The notes beneath the pieces were generated by a model. That model saw nothing but the letters and a program-made list of their open reading frames with translations, made no database searches and had not been told where the DNA came from. A program made the translations under genes and the position numbers. Shown in pieces: positions 55,190 through 64,000 of a stretch of 64,000 nt of DNA. This DNA comes from Gammaproteobacteria bacterium (GTDB lineage Bacteria > Pseudomonadota > Gammaproteobacteria > JAADGQ01), in the NCBI GenBank assembly GCA_021648145.1, contig JAKITI010000015.1, forward strand, positions 1 to 64,000. Direction: 5' to 3'. Position 1 is the stretch's first letter, and each line of letters begins with the position of its first letter.

Positions 55190-56842
55190 GTGACATTGAA
55201 TAGAAGGTTTTTTGTTGGAATGATTGCAGTTATGACTGTGTGGGGCATGAGCACGGCACAGAGTGCAGAAGACATCAGTGTGCCGAAGGATTATCAAACG
55301 ATTCAACTAGCCGTCGACAATGCAGTGGATGGTGATACGATTATCGTTGAACCCGGAACTTATAATGAAAGTATTACGCTAAAAAGTGGTGTGACGCTCA
55401 AAGGCAGAGAGACAGCGCGAACATTCCTGCGAGCACGCGACAAAGATTTATCTATTATAACTGTAGATCGTGTCGAAAATATCAATATCCGTAATTTTAC
55501 TTTTATTGGTTTTGCGATCGAAATGACAGCAATAAAAGTCACGCAAAGTAACGATGTTGAAATTACTAATAATGTGTTTGATATCGGATCATATGCTGTT
55601 GGGGTCGATATTCCCGATGATCAAAATAATATAGATATTATTAATAATACTTTTTACGCGGCTAAAATTGCGATTGATCGAGCTTTTTCTACAGTTAAGG
55701 TTGAAAATAATATTTTTGTAAAAAACGATGAGGCAATAAGCGGAACATCTTCTGATAACATCTCGTCTAACTGTTTTTTTGCAAATAAAAACACAAATTT
55801 TGGCAGTCGTGCAACTACAGGGGAGGATCCACTGTTTGTTGACGCTGAAATCAGTGACTACAAACTTCGTGACTTTCACCTGAAAAAAGATTCCCCTTGT
55901 GAAAATAGAGGTGCTTGGGCGGGCACTTATGCAGACTCCGTCATTTTGCCAGTTAATAGTGTTCAGTTGAAAACAGTTGTTGATAGCCTAGGGGTTGGTG
56001 TTACATGGAAGGCCAATCAATCAGCGAAGGTGACAGGGTACAAGGTGTATTACGATTCAGATCGTTCTGGCGCCCCTTATGATGGTAACGATGCGGCAGG
56101 AGGCACATCACCTATTGATGTGGGTGATGTGACTAAAATTAGTTTGGATAGCTTATCACCTGGGGCGACTCAGCCTGCTGTTCCTGTGCTTATTAAAGTG
56201 GCTGGAAGTTATCAGCGCCTGACAGTTTCTTGGTCTGCTGTGGAGGGTGCAACGGGATATAAAATCTATTATGGGCTCACTGATGTGACTGCAAATGAAG
56301 AGAGCGTGGGTAACGTGACTTCATATACATTGACAGGTTTGGAGAATGGTACGGTCTATAAAGTGGCTGTTAGCGCTTTGGCAAAAACAACGTATTATGT
56401 TGCAGTGAAAGCGTATGGCAATACAAGTAATGAAAGTGCTTATTCAGATGAAGCTTCAATTGTGATTGGCGAAGGGCTTGAAAGTGAACTTTCTTCTGAA
56501 AATACAGGGATTCCTGAAAAAGTAGCTGCTTACCCCGACTTACCAGATGAAGGCTGCTTTATTGCAACGGCGGCGTACGGCTCTTATGGCACAACAGAGG
56601 TTAAAATATTACGAAATTTTCGTGACCAGTATCTTTTGACCAATAATATTGGACGTGATTTTGTTCGCTTGTATTACGCTTACAGCCCTTCATTAGCTGG
56701 CTTTGTAAGTGAGTCAGCACTGCTTAAACATACGGTAAAACTTATGCTGACCCCTGTCGTTGCAGGGAGTCTGTTTTTGTTAAGTGCGAATGATTGGCTG
56801 GAGCAATTCATGGCAAACTGGCAAGTAGAAGAACTGGAGTGA
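55190..56842 (+). CDS. Exported beta-helix/FnIII protein with CFI-box C-terminal domain
   Basis: The protein has 550 residues and a signal peptide ending AQSA. Residues 30-230 form a right-handed beta helix: IQLAVDNAVDGDTIIVEPGT, LKSGVTLKGRETA, INIRNFTFIGFAIEMTAIKV and further NxI/NxF rungs. Two fibronectin type III-like domains follow at about 260-320 and 325-430 (GYKVYYDSDRSGAPYDGND; WSAVEGATGYKIYYGLTDV). The last 100 residues start with CFIATAAYGS, the CFI-box C-terminal domain, with LRNFRDQYLLTNNIGRDFVR and a final hydrophobic helix. The start is GTG at 55190. It is four bases from an outer-membrane barrel gene, so the pair may act together at the cell surface. Confidence 0.82.
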   Translation: MTLNRRFFVGMIAVMTVWGMSTAQSAEDISVPKDYQTIQLAVDNAVDGDTIIVEPGTYNESITLKSGVTLKGRETARTFLRARDKDLSIITVDRVENINIRNFTFIGFAIEMTAIKVTQSNDVEITNNVFDIGSYAVGVDIPDDQNNIDIINNTFYAAKIAIDRAFSTVKVENNIFVKNDEAISGTSSDNISSNCFFANKNTNFGSRATTGEDPLFVDAEISDYKLRDFHLKKDSPCENRGAWAGTYADSVILPVNSVQLKTVVDSLGVGVTWKANQSAKVTGYKVYYDSDRSGAPYDGNDAAGGTSPIDVGDVTKISLDSLSPGATQPAVPVLIKVAGSYQRLTVSWSAVEGATGYKIYYGLTDVTANEESVGNVTSYTLTGLENGTVYKVAVSALAKTTYYVAVKAYGNTSNESAYSDEASIVIGEGLESELSSENTGIPEKVAAYPDLPDEGCFIATAAYGSYGTTEVKILRNFRDQYLLTNNIGRDFVRLYYAYSPSLAGFVSESALLKHTVKLMLTPVVAGSLFLLSANDWLEQFMANWQVEELE

Positions 56843-56846
56843 TGTC

Positions 56847-57476
56847 ATGAAAAAGTTGTTTATTTTCTTTTTATTAGTGACTTTTCCTGCCGTTGGTTTT
56901 TCGCAAACGAATAGCAGTATGCCTCACTGGTCTTTTGAGCTTAAAGGTGGAAACTTTGAGCCTTCATTAGATAAATGGGAAGATTTTTACGGCAAAGATA
57001 AAATGGGTCAATTTAATTTATCTCTTGGCTACAAGTTGCTGCGACAGGTCGAAGTCGGAATTGATGTGGGTTATCGACGCGATAAAGGTGAAGGTAGTTT
57101 AGCAATCAGCGGAAAATCCGGTGGTGATGTACTTTATGAAAACGCTCCACTTGGCTTGTTTGTTGTGCTGCGTGGCGTATTTAATGAAGGGCAGTGGGTG
57201 GTTCCCTATGTAGGCGGTGGCTTGAATCGTGTTTATTACAAGACGGCGATTAAGAATCAAGAATCTGTTAGTGGAACGGTGAATGGTTATACTGCACGCG
57301 CAGGCATTCAGGTTTTGCTGGATGTATTAGATAAATCAGCAGCGTATAACGCTCAAAAAGAATACGGATTGGATAATACCTATCTTGTGTTAGAAGTGCA
57401 AAAAAGCAAAGTCAAAGAGTCATCGTTGGATATTGGTGGAAAATTTTACTCTGTAGGGCTGCTATTCGAATTTTAG
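56847..57476 (+). CDS. Outer-membrane beta-barrel protein
   Basis: The protein has 209 residues with a signal peptide (IFFLLVTFPAVGFS) and a mature part of alternating strands: FELKGGNFEPSLDKWEDFYG, LSLGYKLLRQVEVGIDVGYR and LGLFVVLRGVFNEGQWVVPY, closing with YSVGLLFEF, whose C-terminal phenylalanine is the BAM recognition mark. Eight strands fit an OmpA/OmpW-size barrel. The opening resembles the myxobacterial MXAN_2562 outer-membrane family, but I cannot confirm this. It follows the CFI-box protein by four bases and is probably cotranscribed with it. The role may be anchoring or export of that protein. Confidence 0.78.
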   Translation: MKKLFIFFLLVTFPAVGFSQTNSSMPHWSFELKGGNFEPSLDKWEDFYGKDKMGQFNLSLGYKLLRQVEVGIDVGYRRDKGEGSLAISGKSGGDVLYENAPLGLFVVLRGVFNEGQWVVPYVGGGLNRVYYKTAIKNQESVSGTVNGYTARAGIQVLLDVLDKSAAYNAQKEYGLDNTYLVLEVQKSKVKESSLDIGGKFYSVGLLFEF

Positions 57477-57482
57477 GAACTA

Positions 57483-57559
57483 TGGTGCCCCGGAGACGAT
57501 TTGAACGTCCGACCTATCGCTTAGGAGGCAATTGCTCTATCCAGCTGAGCTACCGGGGC
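57483..57559 (-). tRNA. tRNA-Arg (anticodon CCT)
   Basis: On the minus strand GCCCCGG pairs with CCGGGGC, followed by discriminator A and CCA at 57485-57483. The anticodon arm is ATTGC-CTCCTAA-GCGAT, giving anticodon CCU for the rare codon AGG. D and T arms are complete. Confidence 0.96.
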
Positions 57560-57620
57560 GTTATGAAAGCAGGCGAATTGTAGCATCCAACTTAGGAGTG
57601 CGCACAAGCTTTTGATCATA

Positions 57621-59891
57621 TCATGGTGTTGCAGGGTTTTTTACATCAACTCGATCCACTCGCTGATAGCCCCGCGGCAGTGATTGTCCGCGTCGTCCCC
57701 GTTCCCCTGTATAGTTCTCCATATCCCCACCCTTGAGTGTGAAGTGGCGTTGGCCAGAATATATAACGAGATGGTGATTCTCAGGAATAACAGCCACTGC
57801 AACAACGTACTCTTCATGAGAGGCGGCTTTAGCGGTTGGAATTGATATGATTTTATTGCCTTTACCTTTGGCCAGTTGAGGCAACTCTGAAACAGGAAAT
57901 ATGAGCAGTTTTCCACTCTTGGTAATGGCTGCTAGTTTGTCGTTGTTGAGTGATGTCACTGCAATGGGTGGCAATATTTTTGCATTTTTTGGCAGTGAAA
58001 TCATCGCCTTTCCAGCTCTGTTTTTGGAGTGTGTGTTGCCCAGCTTTGTGATAAAACCATAACCCGCATCTGAAGTGAGCAGATAATAGTCATCAGGGTC
58101 ACCGATGAGTAATGTATTGAAGGTTGCTTCATTGGGTAGGTTGAATCGTCCGGTCAGGGGCTCTCCCTGACTTCGGGCAGACGGCAATGTGTGAGTGGGC
58201 AGTGTATAACTTCGACCGGTTGAATCGAAGAAAACAGCTTGTTGATTACTACGCCCTTGCACTGAAGTGAGATAACCATCACCCGATTTATAGTTTAATT
58301 GGATCGGGTCGATTTCATGGCCTTTAGCCGCACGTACCCAACCTTTTTCTGACAATATTACGGTCACAGCTTCACTGGAAATCAGTGAGCTTTCATCCAA
58401 TGCTCGTGCGGCTGTACGAACCATAATGGGCGAGCGTCTGGCATCGCCATATTTTTCAGCATCGGCGCTGAGCTCTTTGCGAATCAAAGTTTTCAGGCGA
58501 CGACTAGAGCCAAGTATTTTTTCTAATGAATCACGTTCTTTGGCCAACTCTTCCTGTTCTCCACGAATTTTCATCTCTTCCAGCTTTGCCAAATGACGCA
58601 GTTTGAGCTCTAAAACTGCTTCTGCTTGTATGTCACTGATATCAAAGCGAGCCATCAAAACAGGTTTGGGCTTATCTTCTTCACGGATGATGGCGATCAC
58701 TTCATCAATATTCAGAAAGGCGATCAGCAAACCATCCAGAATATGCAGCCGTTTCAGAATTTTATCCAGACGAAACTGGAGGCGACGACGAACGGTATCT
58801 GTACGATATGCCAGCCATTCGTTCAGAATATTCAACAGACTTTTGACCCGAGGGCGTTGGTCTGTGCCAATAATATTCATGTTGACGCGATAGGTGCGTT
58901 CAAGGTCCGTCGTGGCAAAGAGATGAGACATCAACGCCATGTTGTTGATACGGTTTGAACGCGGAATGATCACTAGGCGTGTTGGGTTTTCATGGTCGGA
59001 TTCATCACGCAAATCTTCGACCATTGGCAGCTTTTTGGCCTGCATTTGTGCTGCAATTTGTTCCAGTATCTTTGCACCTGAAACTTGATGGGGCAGTGCA
59101 GTGATAATGATATTATCATCCTCTCTTTCAAAGCAGGCGCGAAGGCGAATGGAGCCGCGACCTGTTTCGTACATATGTGCAATTTCATTGGGAGAGGTGA
59201 TGATTTCTGCTTCTGTTGGGTAATCTGGGCCTTTGATGAATTCACAAAGTTTTTCAATGGTTGCTTTAGGGTGATCAAGTAGATGAATACAGGCTTGTAC
59301 GACTTCACGTAAATTATGGGGTGGAATATCGGTCGCCATACCGACCGCGATGCCACTGCCACCATTTAACAGAATATTGGGCAAGCGAGCGGGGAGTACG
59401 CAAGGCTCTTCCAGAGTGCCATCAAAATTAGGTTGCCAATCCACCGTGCCCAGCGCCACTTCACTGAGCAATGTAGCCGTATAAGGGGCTAATCGGCATT
59501 CGGTATAACGCATGGCAGCAAAGGATTTTGGATCATCTGATGATCCCCAGTTGCCTTGACCATCGACAAGTGGGTAGCGATATGAAAAAGGCTGCGCCAT
59601 TAATACCATGGCTTCATAACAGGCGCTATCACCATGCGGGTGAAATTTGCCTAAAACATCACCAATGGTACGTGCTGATTTTTTATATTTAGCTGTCGCC
59701 GATAAACCAAGCTCAGACATTGCATAAACAATGCGCCGCTGTACTGGCTTCAGGCCATCACCAATATGTGGCAGTGCTCGATCCATGATGACGTACATGG
59801 AATAATCCAGATAAGCTTTTTCGGTGTATTGCTTTAATGGTAAGGATTCGATGCTGTCGTCATGGAATAGCGTGGGGGGTTGATTGCTCAT
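57621..59891 (-). CDS. parC: DNA topoisomerase IV subunit A
   Basis: ParC cuts and rejoins DNA during chromosome decatenation. The N-terminal part has [20 protein letters not shown], the quinolone-determining [20 protein letters not shown] with wild-type serine (89) and glutamate (93), and the catalytic tyrosine at 129 in [11 protein letters not shown]. The C-terminal beta-pinwheel follows, with [20 protein letters not shown] and the closing [18 protein letters not shown]. The length of 756 residues fits ParC rather than GyrA. It has no parE neighbour here. Confidence 0.96.
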   Translation of the reverse strand: MSNQPPTLFHDDSIESLPLKQYTEKAYLDYSMYVIMDRALPHIGDGLKPVQRRIVYAMSELGLSATAKYKKSARTIGDVLGKFHPHGDSACYEAMVLMAQPFSYRYPLVDGQGNWGSSDDPKSFAAMRYTECRLAPYTATLLSEVALGTVDWQPNFDGTLEEPCVLPARLPNILLNGGSGIAVGMATDIPPHNLREVVQACIHLLDHPKATIEKLCEFIKGPDYPTEAEIITSPNEIAHMYETGRGSIRLRACFEREDDNIIITALPHQVSGAKILEQIAAQMQAKKLPMVEDLRDESDHENPTRLVIIPRSNRINNMALMSHLFATTDLERTYRVNMNIIGTDQRPRVKSLLNILNEWLAYRTDTVRRRLQFRLDKILKRLHILDGLLIAFLNIDEVIAIIREEDKPKPVLMARFDISDIQAEAVLELKLRHLAKLEEMKIRGEQEELAKERDSLEKILGSSRRLKTLIRKELSADAEKYGDARRSPIMVRTAARALDESSLISSEAVTVILSEKGWVRAAKGHEIDPIQLNYKSGDGYLTSVQGRSNQQAVFFDSTGRSYTLPTHTLPSARSQGEPLTGRFNLPNEATFNTLLIGDPDDYYLLTSDAGYGFITKLGNTHSKNRAGKAMISLPKNAKILPPIAVTSLNNDKLAAITKSGKLLIFPVSELPQLAKGKGNKIISIPTAKAASHEEYVVAVAVIPENHHLVIYSGQRHFTLKGGDMENYTGERGRRGQSLPRGYQRVDRVDVKNPATP

Positions 59892-59965
59892 AGTGACATC
59901 GTAGGCCTTTTAAATTAATAGCCGCTATTTTAATGAGCTATTGCAATAGGAGCAAGGCGAACCGA

Positions 59966-61162
59966 CTAAAAAAGCTCAATATTACCTTCTTGCATATTTT
60001 GCTGCTGAGAGTTGAGCTCAAATTGGCGCGACCCTGTTTTCGCTTGAGCTAGTTGACTTTTTAGCGTTGTCAGGGACGCTTTGTCAGAGTTGTTTAAATA
60101 GAGGGGCTTAGTGTAACCCGCAAGCTGTTGCAGTGTTTTAAGACGAGTTGAGACATGCTCAATTGATTGAACAGTCAAATCCTCAAACTGCAAAGAGAGA
60201 ATGCTCGAACTGACATGTTGCTGGATATGGTGAGCAATATCATTGATAAGCTGTGACTGCTCAGTTGTTTTTTCAGTCAACTTACCAACCTCTCCCCACA
60301 TTTCATTCACTTGATCCTTAGATTCCAGCTGTGTTTCCATATTGATCGATTTGACAGAATCAACAGAGTTATTGGCTGCGCTGATGCTGCTTTTGATATT
60401 CTCCATCTGCAAACGTATTTCATCACTGAATTGATTGGTTCTAAGAGAAAGACTTCTGACCTCATCCGCAACCACTGCAAAGCCCCGGCCAGCTTCACCT
60501 GCACGAGCTGCCTCAATCGCAGCATTCAGAGCAAGCAGGTTAGTTTGAGAGTTAATATTGATAATATCACCAATCAAATTATCAACAGACTCAACATGAG
60601 TATGCATTTCTTCAAATTGCTGAGTAATATTACTGGTGGCTGAAATAACACCCCGAATAGAGTTCACCATGCTGCCAACAACATTTTCACAATCCCCAGC
60701 TTTTTGTTCGATACTTTGCTGCTGTTCCATCTGACTGGAACTTTCTGTGGCCTGAAGTAGTTGATCAATCAATTTTTTAAGTAGCTCAATCTGGTTTTCA
60801 GAAGCACTTTCGAGGCCGGATAAATTACTGCCCAACTGATTGCTTGCTGAAGTGACAACAGAACGCATATTGTCCAGCTCTTGTCCCGCCGTATTGAACT
60901 CAGCGATGCTATAATCGATAAAATCACACAGAGTTTGGCAGGTTTCTTCTCTGGTTTCAGATGACTCCATATTTTTACTTTCCAATTCATTTTGCTCCTG
61001 ACGGCTCGAATTTTGATTGCTGAATCCCTTAAAAATGAGAACACCCTGCAACAAAGCAGTCAATCCTATCAGGCTAAAAACGAGCGCATGAGACCAGCCA
61101 AGGCTCACCGCAGTGACTGTAATGAATAAACAAAGCAAAGAAAGAGAGGCAGAGATAACCAT
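59966..61162 (-). CDS. Methyl-accepting chemotaxis protein without periplasmic sensor
   Basis: From the ATG at 61162 (AAGGA upstream) the protein has 398 residues. Two N-terminal hydrophobic segments ([37 protein letters not shown]) are joined by only a few residues, so there is no real periplasmic domain and no HAMP domain. A coiled coil follows, then the signalling hairpin [20 protein letters not shown] with [20 protein letters not shown]. The C-terminal part has the [20 protein letters not shown] segment seen in receptors sensing inside the cell. It is 37 bases downstream of the other receptor and probably cotranscribed. The ligand is unknown. Confidence 0.86.
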   Translation of the reverse strand: MVISASLSLLCLFITVTAVSLGWSHALVFSLIGLTALLQGVLIFKGFSNQNSSRQEQNELESKNMESSETREETCQTLCDFIDYSIAEFNTAGQELDNMRSVVTSASNQLGSNLSGLESASENQIELLKKLIDQLLQATESSSQMEQQQSIEQKAGDCENVVGSMVNSIRGVISATSNITQQFEEMHTHVESVDNLIGDIININSQTNLLALNAAIEAARAGEAGRGFAVVADEVRSLSLRTNQFSDEIRLQMENIKSSISAANNSVDSVKSINMETQLESKDQVNEMWGEVGKLTEKTTEQSQLINDIAHHIQQHVSSSILSLQFEDLTVQSIEHVSTRLKTLQQLAGYTKPLYLNNSDKASLTTLKSQLAQAKTGSRQFELNSQQQNMQEGNIELF

Positions 61163-61199
61163 CGAAATAAATTCCTTTTTACAGTTAAAATAAATTAAA

Positions 61200-62828
61200 T
61201 TACAACTTAAATCGATCGACAACCTGATTCAAATCCGTTGCGGCGCTCCCGAGAGAATTAGCCAGTTGATGTAAACCGTCGGTATGCTGGTTTGCATCAT
61301 TAGAAACAATAAAGAGTGAATTGGCCGTTGCAGTTATTGTTTCGACCTCAACGACTTGAGACTGTAATAATTCCACAACCTGAGCCATCAAGTTTCCCAT
61401 GTCGTTGGCATAGCTGTTACTGACAGTGACATCATTAGCAACTGATTTGAGGCGCTTAATGTTTGTTTTTGCGTCGGTGACACTCTGTTCGGAAGAGCTG
61501 ACAGTTGAGCCAATACTATGTGAAATATTTTCTATTAATGATGTAATTTCAATTGTTGCGTGACTGGTTTTTTCAGCAAGATGGCGTACTTCATCGGCGA
61601 CCACAGCAAAGCCACGGCCATGTTCACCCGCACGCGCCGCTTCAATGGCAGCATTAAGGGCTAATAAATTAGTTTGAGATGAAATGTTACGAATGGTGTC
61701 AGTAATTGATGTGATTTTATCCGTCAGATTTGAGAGGTCTCGGGTGATTTGAGCCGTATGCTCCATATTGCTTTGAAAGCGTTCAAATTCATTGACTGAC
61801 AGAGTGATTTGTTCGGCAGCATCATGTGTGGCCTTTGATGTGTGTTCGACAGCATCTGAGGCGGTCGATAATTTCTGTGTGATATCTTTTGTGACTGAAG
61901 TGACTGCGGCCGCTTTTTCATTAATGTGGGCAATGCCTTTATGTAGACGAGTCGAAACTTTGTGTACATTTTCGGCCGCAACATTGATTAGCAGTGATTC
62001 TTGACCAAGGTTTGCAGCATCGTCACGAATTTTTGAAATAAGCTGATGAAGTGAGCGAACTGTTTTTGCAATGGCCTGTGATATGTGGCTTGTTTCATCG
62101 CTGCCTACAGGGTTGACCTCAATTGAAAGGTCTCCCTCTGAAAGTGATATAATAGTCGTTTTTATGAGCGCAAGAGGTTTGGTCATCAAGTAGGCTGCAA
62201 GCAGGCTCAAAACAGTACCAATAATCAGACCCGCCAGGATGAGTAAACCCATTATGGTGATGGCTTTGATGCTATTTTCACCAATTGTTATTTCCATTTC
62301 AGTCATGAAAAGCCGTTCATCATCCACTAATTTCTGGGAGAGTGTGCTGATTCTTAGGGAGTCTGTGGCGATAATTTTGACTTTTTCCAAGGCGAGGTCA
62401 TCGTTGTTTTTACGAGCGGCTTTAATAACTTCCATCTGCCTGGGTCTGATATTCTTGACCAGTACTGATAGTTCTTTGACCTCTTCTTTCTCTCCCATTG
62501 TTGCACTGAGTGTTTGAATATTTTCATCCAGCAAAGAGAGCTCCTTGATCGCACCGACGGCACGTTTTCGAATATCTTTTTTCATCGTACCCGCAATGGT
62601 GTTGGCAATGGCACGCTCAAGTCTAAGCACTGCCATACGAGCATCAATGGCAATATTCAAACGTGTTTGTGTTGCGTGAACTATGGACTGCATGGATTTG
62701 CTTTGAAAATAGATGGTATAAGCGCCAAATAACCCAATGATAATGAGTAGTGCTAAAAACAGTGAGGAAAGAGAGAGTATTTTTTTGCGCCAACTCATGT
62801 AGCTGAGAAGTTGTTCAAATTTATTCAA
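61200..62828 (-). CDS. Methyl-accepting chemotaxis protein with periplasmic sensor and HAMP
   Basis: The protein has 542 residues. The first membrane helix is at residues 15-37. A periplasmic four-helix bundle covers about 40-190, with [20 protein letters not shown] and [12 protein letters not shown] second helix is at about 192-215, then HAMP ([20 protein letters not shown] and later [11 protein letters not shown]), then the signalling domain with [20 protein letters not shown] and [20 protein letters not shown]. No CheR-binding pentapeptide is found at the end. It heads a two-receptor unit with 59966-61162. A sigma-28-like promoter precedes it. Confidence 0.93.
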   Translation of the reverse strand: MNKFEQLLSYMSWRKKILSLSSLFLALLIIIGLFGAYTIYFQSKSMQSIVHATQTRLNIAIDARMAVLRLERAIANTIAGTMKKDIRKRAVGAIKELSLLDENIQTLSATMGEKEEVKELSVLVKNIRPRQMEVIKAARKNNDDLALEKVKIIATDSLRISTLSQKLVDDERLFMTEMEITIGENSIKAITIMGLLILAGLIIGTVLSLLAAYLMTKPLALIKTTIISLSEGDLSIEVNPVGSDETSHISQAIAKTVRSLHQLISKIRDDAANLGQESLLINVAAENVHKVSTRLHKGIAHINEKAAAVTSVTKDITQKLSTASDAVEHTSKATHDAAEQITLSVNEFERFQSNMEHTAQITRDLSNLTDKITSITDTIRNISSQTNLLALNAAIEAARAGEHGRGFAVVADEVRHLAEKTSHATIEITSLIENISHSIGSTVSSSEQSVTDAKTNIKRLKSVANDVTVSNSYANDMGNLMAQVVELLQSQVVEVETITATANSLFIVSNDANQHTDGLHQLANSLGSAATDLNQVVDRFKL

Positions 62829-62873
62829 TGGCTCTTCCCTGATGGTATTGATTCATAACTAAGTAGTACCTAA

Positions 62874-62901
62874 CTATCGGCTGCCTTCATCAGCTTGTTT
62901 A
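62874..62901 (-). promoter_or_regulatory. Sigma-28-like promoter of the chemoreceptor operon
   Basis: On the minus strand TAAA (62901-62898) and GCCGATAG (62881-62874) are separated by 16 bases. The FliA consensus is TAAA-N15-GCCGATAA, so the -10 match is seven of eight and the spacing is one base long. It lies about 45 bases ahead of the start at 62828, as expected for a class III flagellar-regulated receptor. Confidence 0.6.
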
Positions 62902-63018
62902 GCGATCAAATTCATTAACTTTTTACAAATGATTCAAGACGAAATTATTTAAGCCGAAGTAATAGCTGCGCTTCGTTATAAATAATGAAAATGGATTGTT
63001 TTTACAAGGAGAGAGTGA

Positions 63019-64000
63019 ATGACAAAAAAGAGAGCTATGAATCATGTGGGCAAAGTAATCACTAGTGCGCTATGCGGTATTTCTGTTATAGCATGTGGCA
63101 CATTAGGGGCATCGAGCACATCAATTGTCAAACCTCAGGTGAGCGCAGAAAATACAGCGGTATCCATTGATAAAAGTAAATTTTTAATGCCTACAACGCT
63201 GCCGGACTCAAAGAAAAACCCGATGACACCTGAGCGTGTTGAGCTGGGTAAACATCTGTTCTTTGATCCACGCCTGTCAGGTTCAAATTTTATGAGTTGT
63301 GCGACCTGTCATAACCCTGCCATGGGCTGGTCAGACGGGCAACCTACAGCGGTCGGTAATTCTATGCACACACTCAGCCGAGCGACTCCAACGATTTTAA
63401 ATATAGGCCACACCACGCTGCAAATGTGGGATGGTCGTATTCGCACCTTGGATAAACAAGGTGTCGGACCGATTCAGGCAGCAGGTGAAATGAATCAGGA
63501 TATGAATGAGCTGATTCTGGAGCTGAATGCGATTGATGGCTATGTTGACATGTTCCAAAAAGCCTACCCTGATGAAGGCATTACTTCAGAGATCATTGGC
63601 AAGGCTCTCGCAGTATTTCAGCGAACTATTGTTTCAACTGAGGCTCCTTTGGATCGTTGGATCAAAGGGAATGAAAGTGCGATAAATGAATCGGCCAAGC
63701 GTGGCTTTAAGCTTTTTAACGGCAAAGCAAATTGTGTGGTTTGTCACGATGATTTTAATTTTACAGACAATGGTTTTCACAATGTAGGGCTGGAAGATCA
63801 AAGTGATTTAGGGCGCTATAACATTCGTAAAGTCAGTGTTTTGAAAGGTGCATTTAAAACACCAACACTGCGCGATATTGAAATCACAGCCCCTTATATG
63901 CACGATGGAAGTCTGAAAACTTTAGATGAAGTGATGGTGCATTATGATGTCGGTGGTGTGAATAAAAAATATATTTCACCTAATATGAAAGTACTGAATT
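63019..64000 (+). CDS. Diheme cytochrome c peroxidase, C-terminus beyond the window
   Basis: The frame is open from the ATG at 63019 (AAGGAGAG upstream) to the window edge, about 327 residues. The N-terminal hydrophobic segment ends in SVIAC, a possible lipobox. The first heme site CATCH is at 94-98, with ELGKHLFFDPRLSGSNFMSC before it; the second, CVVCH, is at 239-243. MWDGRIRTLDKQGVGPIQ, FKTPTLRDIEITAPYMHDGS and LDEVMVHYDVGG are typical of the bacterial CcpA/MauG-type diheme family. These enzymes reduce hydrogen peroxide in the periplasm, or modify proteins in the MauG case. The final residues are not visible, so the exact branch cannot be given. Confidence 0.92.
   Translation, partial: MTKKRAMNHVGKVITSALCGISVIACGTLGASSTSIVKPQVSAENTAVSIDKSKFLMPTTLPDSKKNPMTPERVELGKHLFFDPRLSGSNFMSCATCHNPAMGWSDGQPTAVGNSMHTLSRATPTILNIGHTTLQMWDGRIRTLDKQGVGPIQAAGEMNQDMNELILELNAIDGYVDMFQKAYPDEGITSEIIGKALAVFQRTIVSTEAPLDRWIKGNESAINESAKRGFKLFNGKANCVVCHDDFNFTDNGFHNVGLEDQSDLGRYNIRKVSVLKGAFKTPTLRDIEITAPYMHDGSLKTLDEVMVHYDVGGVNKKYISPNMKVLN

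Overview
The window looks like chromosome of a motile, Gram-negative gammaproteobacterium of moderate to low GC. Several features point there: rdgC, an EF-P with Lys34 next to epmA, prfC, a CsiV-family gene behind maf, the order nrdR-ribD-ribE-ribB-ribH-nusB-thiL-pgpA, parC, htpX, fliK and chemoreceptors. The genus cannot be fixed by reading alone. Most of the window is housekeeping sequence, with small accessory islands and gene wreckage between conserved blocks.

Layout. 1-5.5 kb: the start of a truncated J-domain-like membrane protein, a PDC-sensor-like membrane protein, a DUF411 lipoprotein and rdgC (all minus), then a secreted protein followed by an ECF sigma/anti-sigma pair. 5.5-9.7 kb: glutathionyl-hydroquinone reductase and a DoxX protein, divergent from a LysR regulator, then an ABC-2 exporter. 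9.7-10.9 kb: a decayed stretch with a broken hipA. 10.9-15.2 kb: prfC and two DUF1566 envelope proteins, one with Calx-beta domains. 15.3-20.6 kb: pyrF, two-subunit pyruvate carboxylase, maf, a csiV-like gene and tRNA-Arg(ACG), followed by the tail of a lost multicopper oxidase. 20.8-27.8 kb: the minus-strand riboflavin/thiamine block with nrdR and glyA. 28-30.1 kb: an MltF-like lytic transglycosylase with two solute-binding domains. 30.4-36.4 kb: a complete Mrp cation/proton antiporter operon (fused AB, C, D, E, F, G) beside an integrase remnant. 36.6-42.6 kb: a TolC/MFP/RND efflux system with a DUF2892 protein. 42.7-47 kb: htpX, a PilZ-like protein, fliK behind a sigma-54 promoter, and a 59-residue membrane protein. 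47.2-51 kb: EF-G2, epmA and efp. 51.1-53.5 kb: a repeat lipoprotein and two small membrane or secreted proteins. 53.8-55.2 kb: mutM and ampD. 55.2-57.5 kb: a beta-helix/FnIII/CFI-box protein paired with an outer-membrane barrel. 57.5-64 kb: tRNA-Arg(CCT), parC, two chemoreceptors with a sigma-28-like promoter, and the start of a diheme cytochrome c peroxidase.

How the parts connect. Riboflavin synthesis is nearly complete from one operon, but the RibA half of the RibBA-type protein has lost its catalytic motif, so GTP cyclohydrolase II must be encoded elsewhere. EF-G2, RF3 and EpmA/EF-P are accessory translation functions. FliK, the PilZ-like protein and the two chemoreceptors belong to motility. 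The least explained loci are the beta-helix/CFI-box plus barrel pair, the secreted-protein/ECF/anti-sigma cassette, the Calx-beta/DUF1566 lipoprotein pair and the double-sensor MltF protein. No CRISPR array, rRNA operon, intact insertion sequence or intact prophage was seen.
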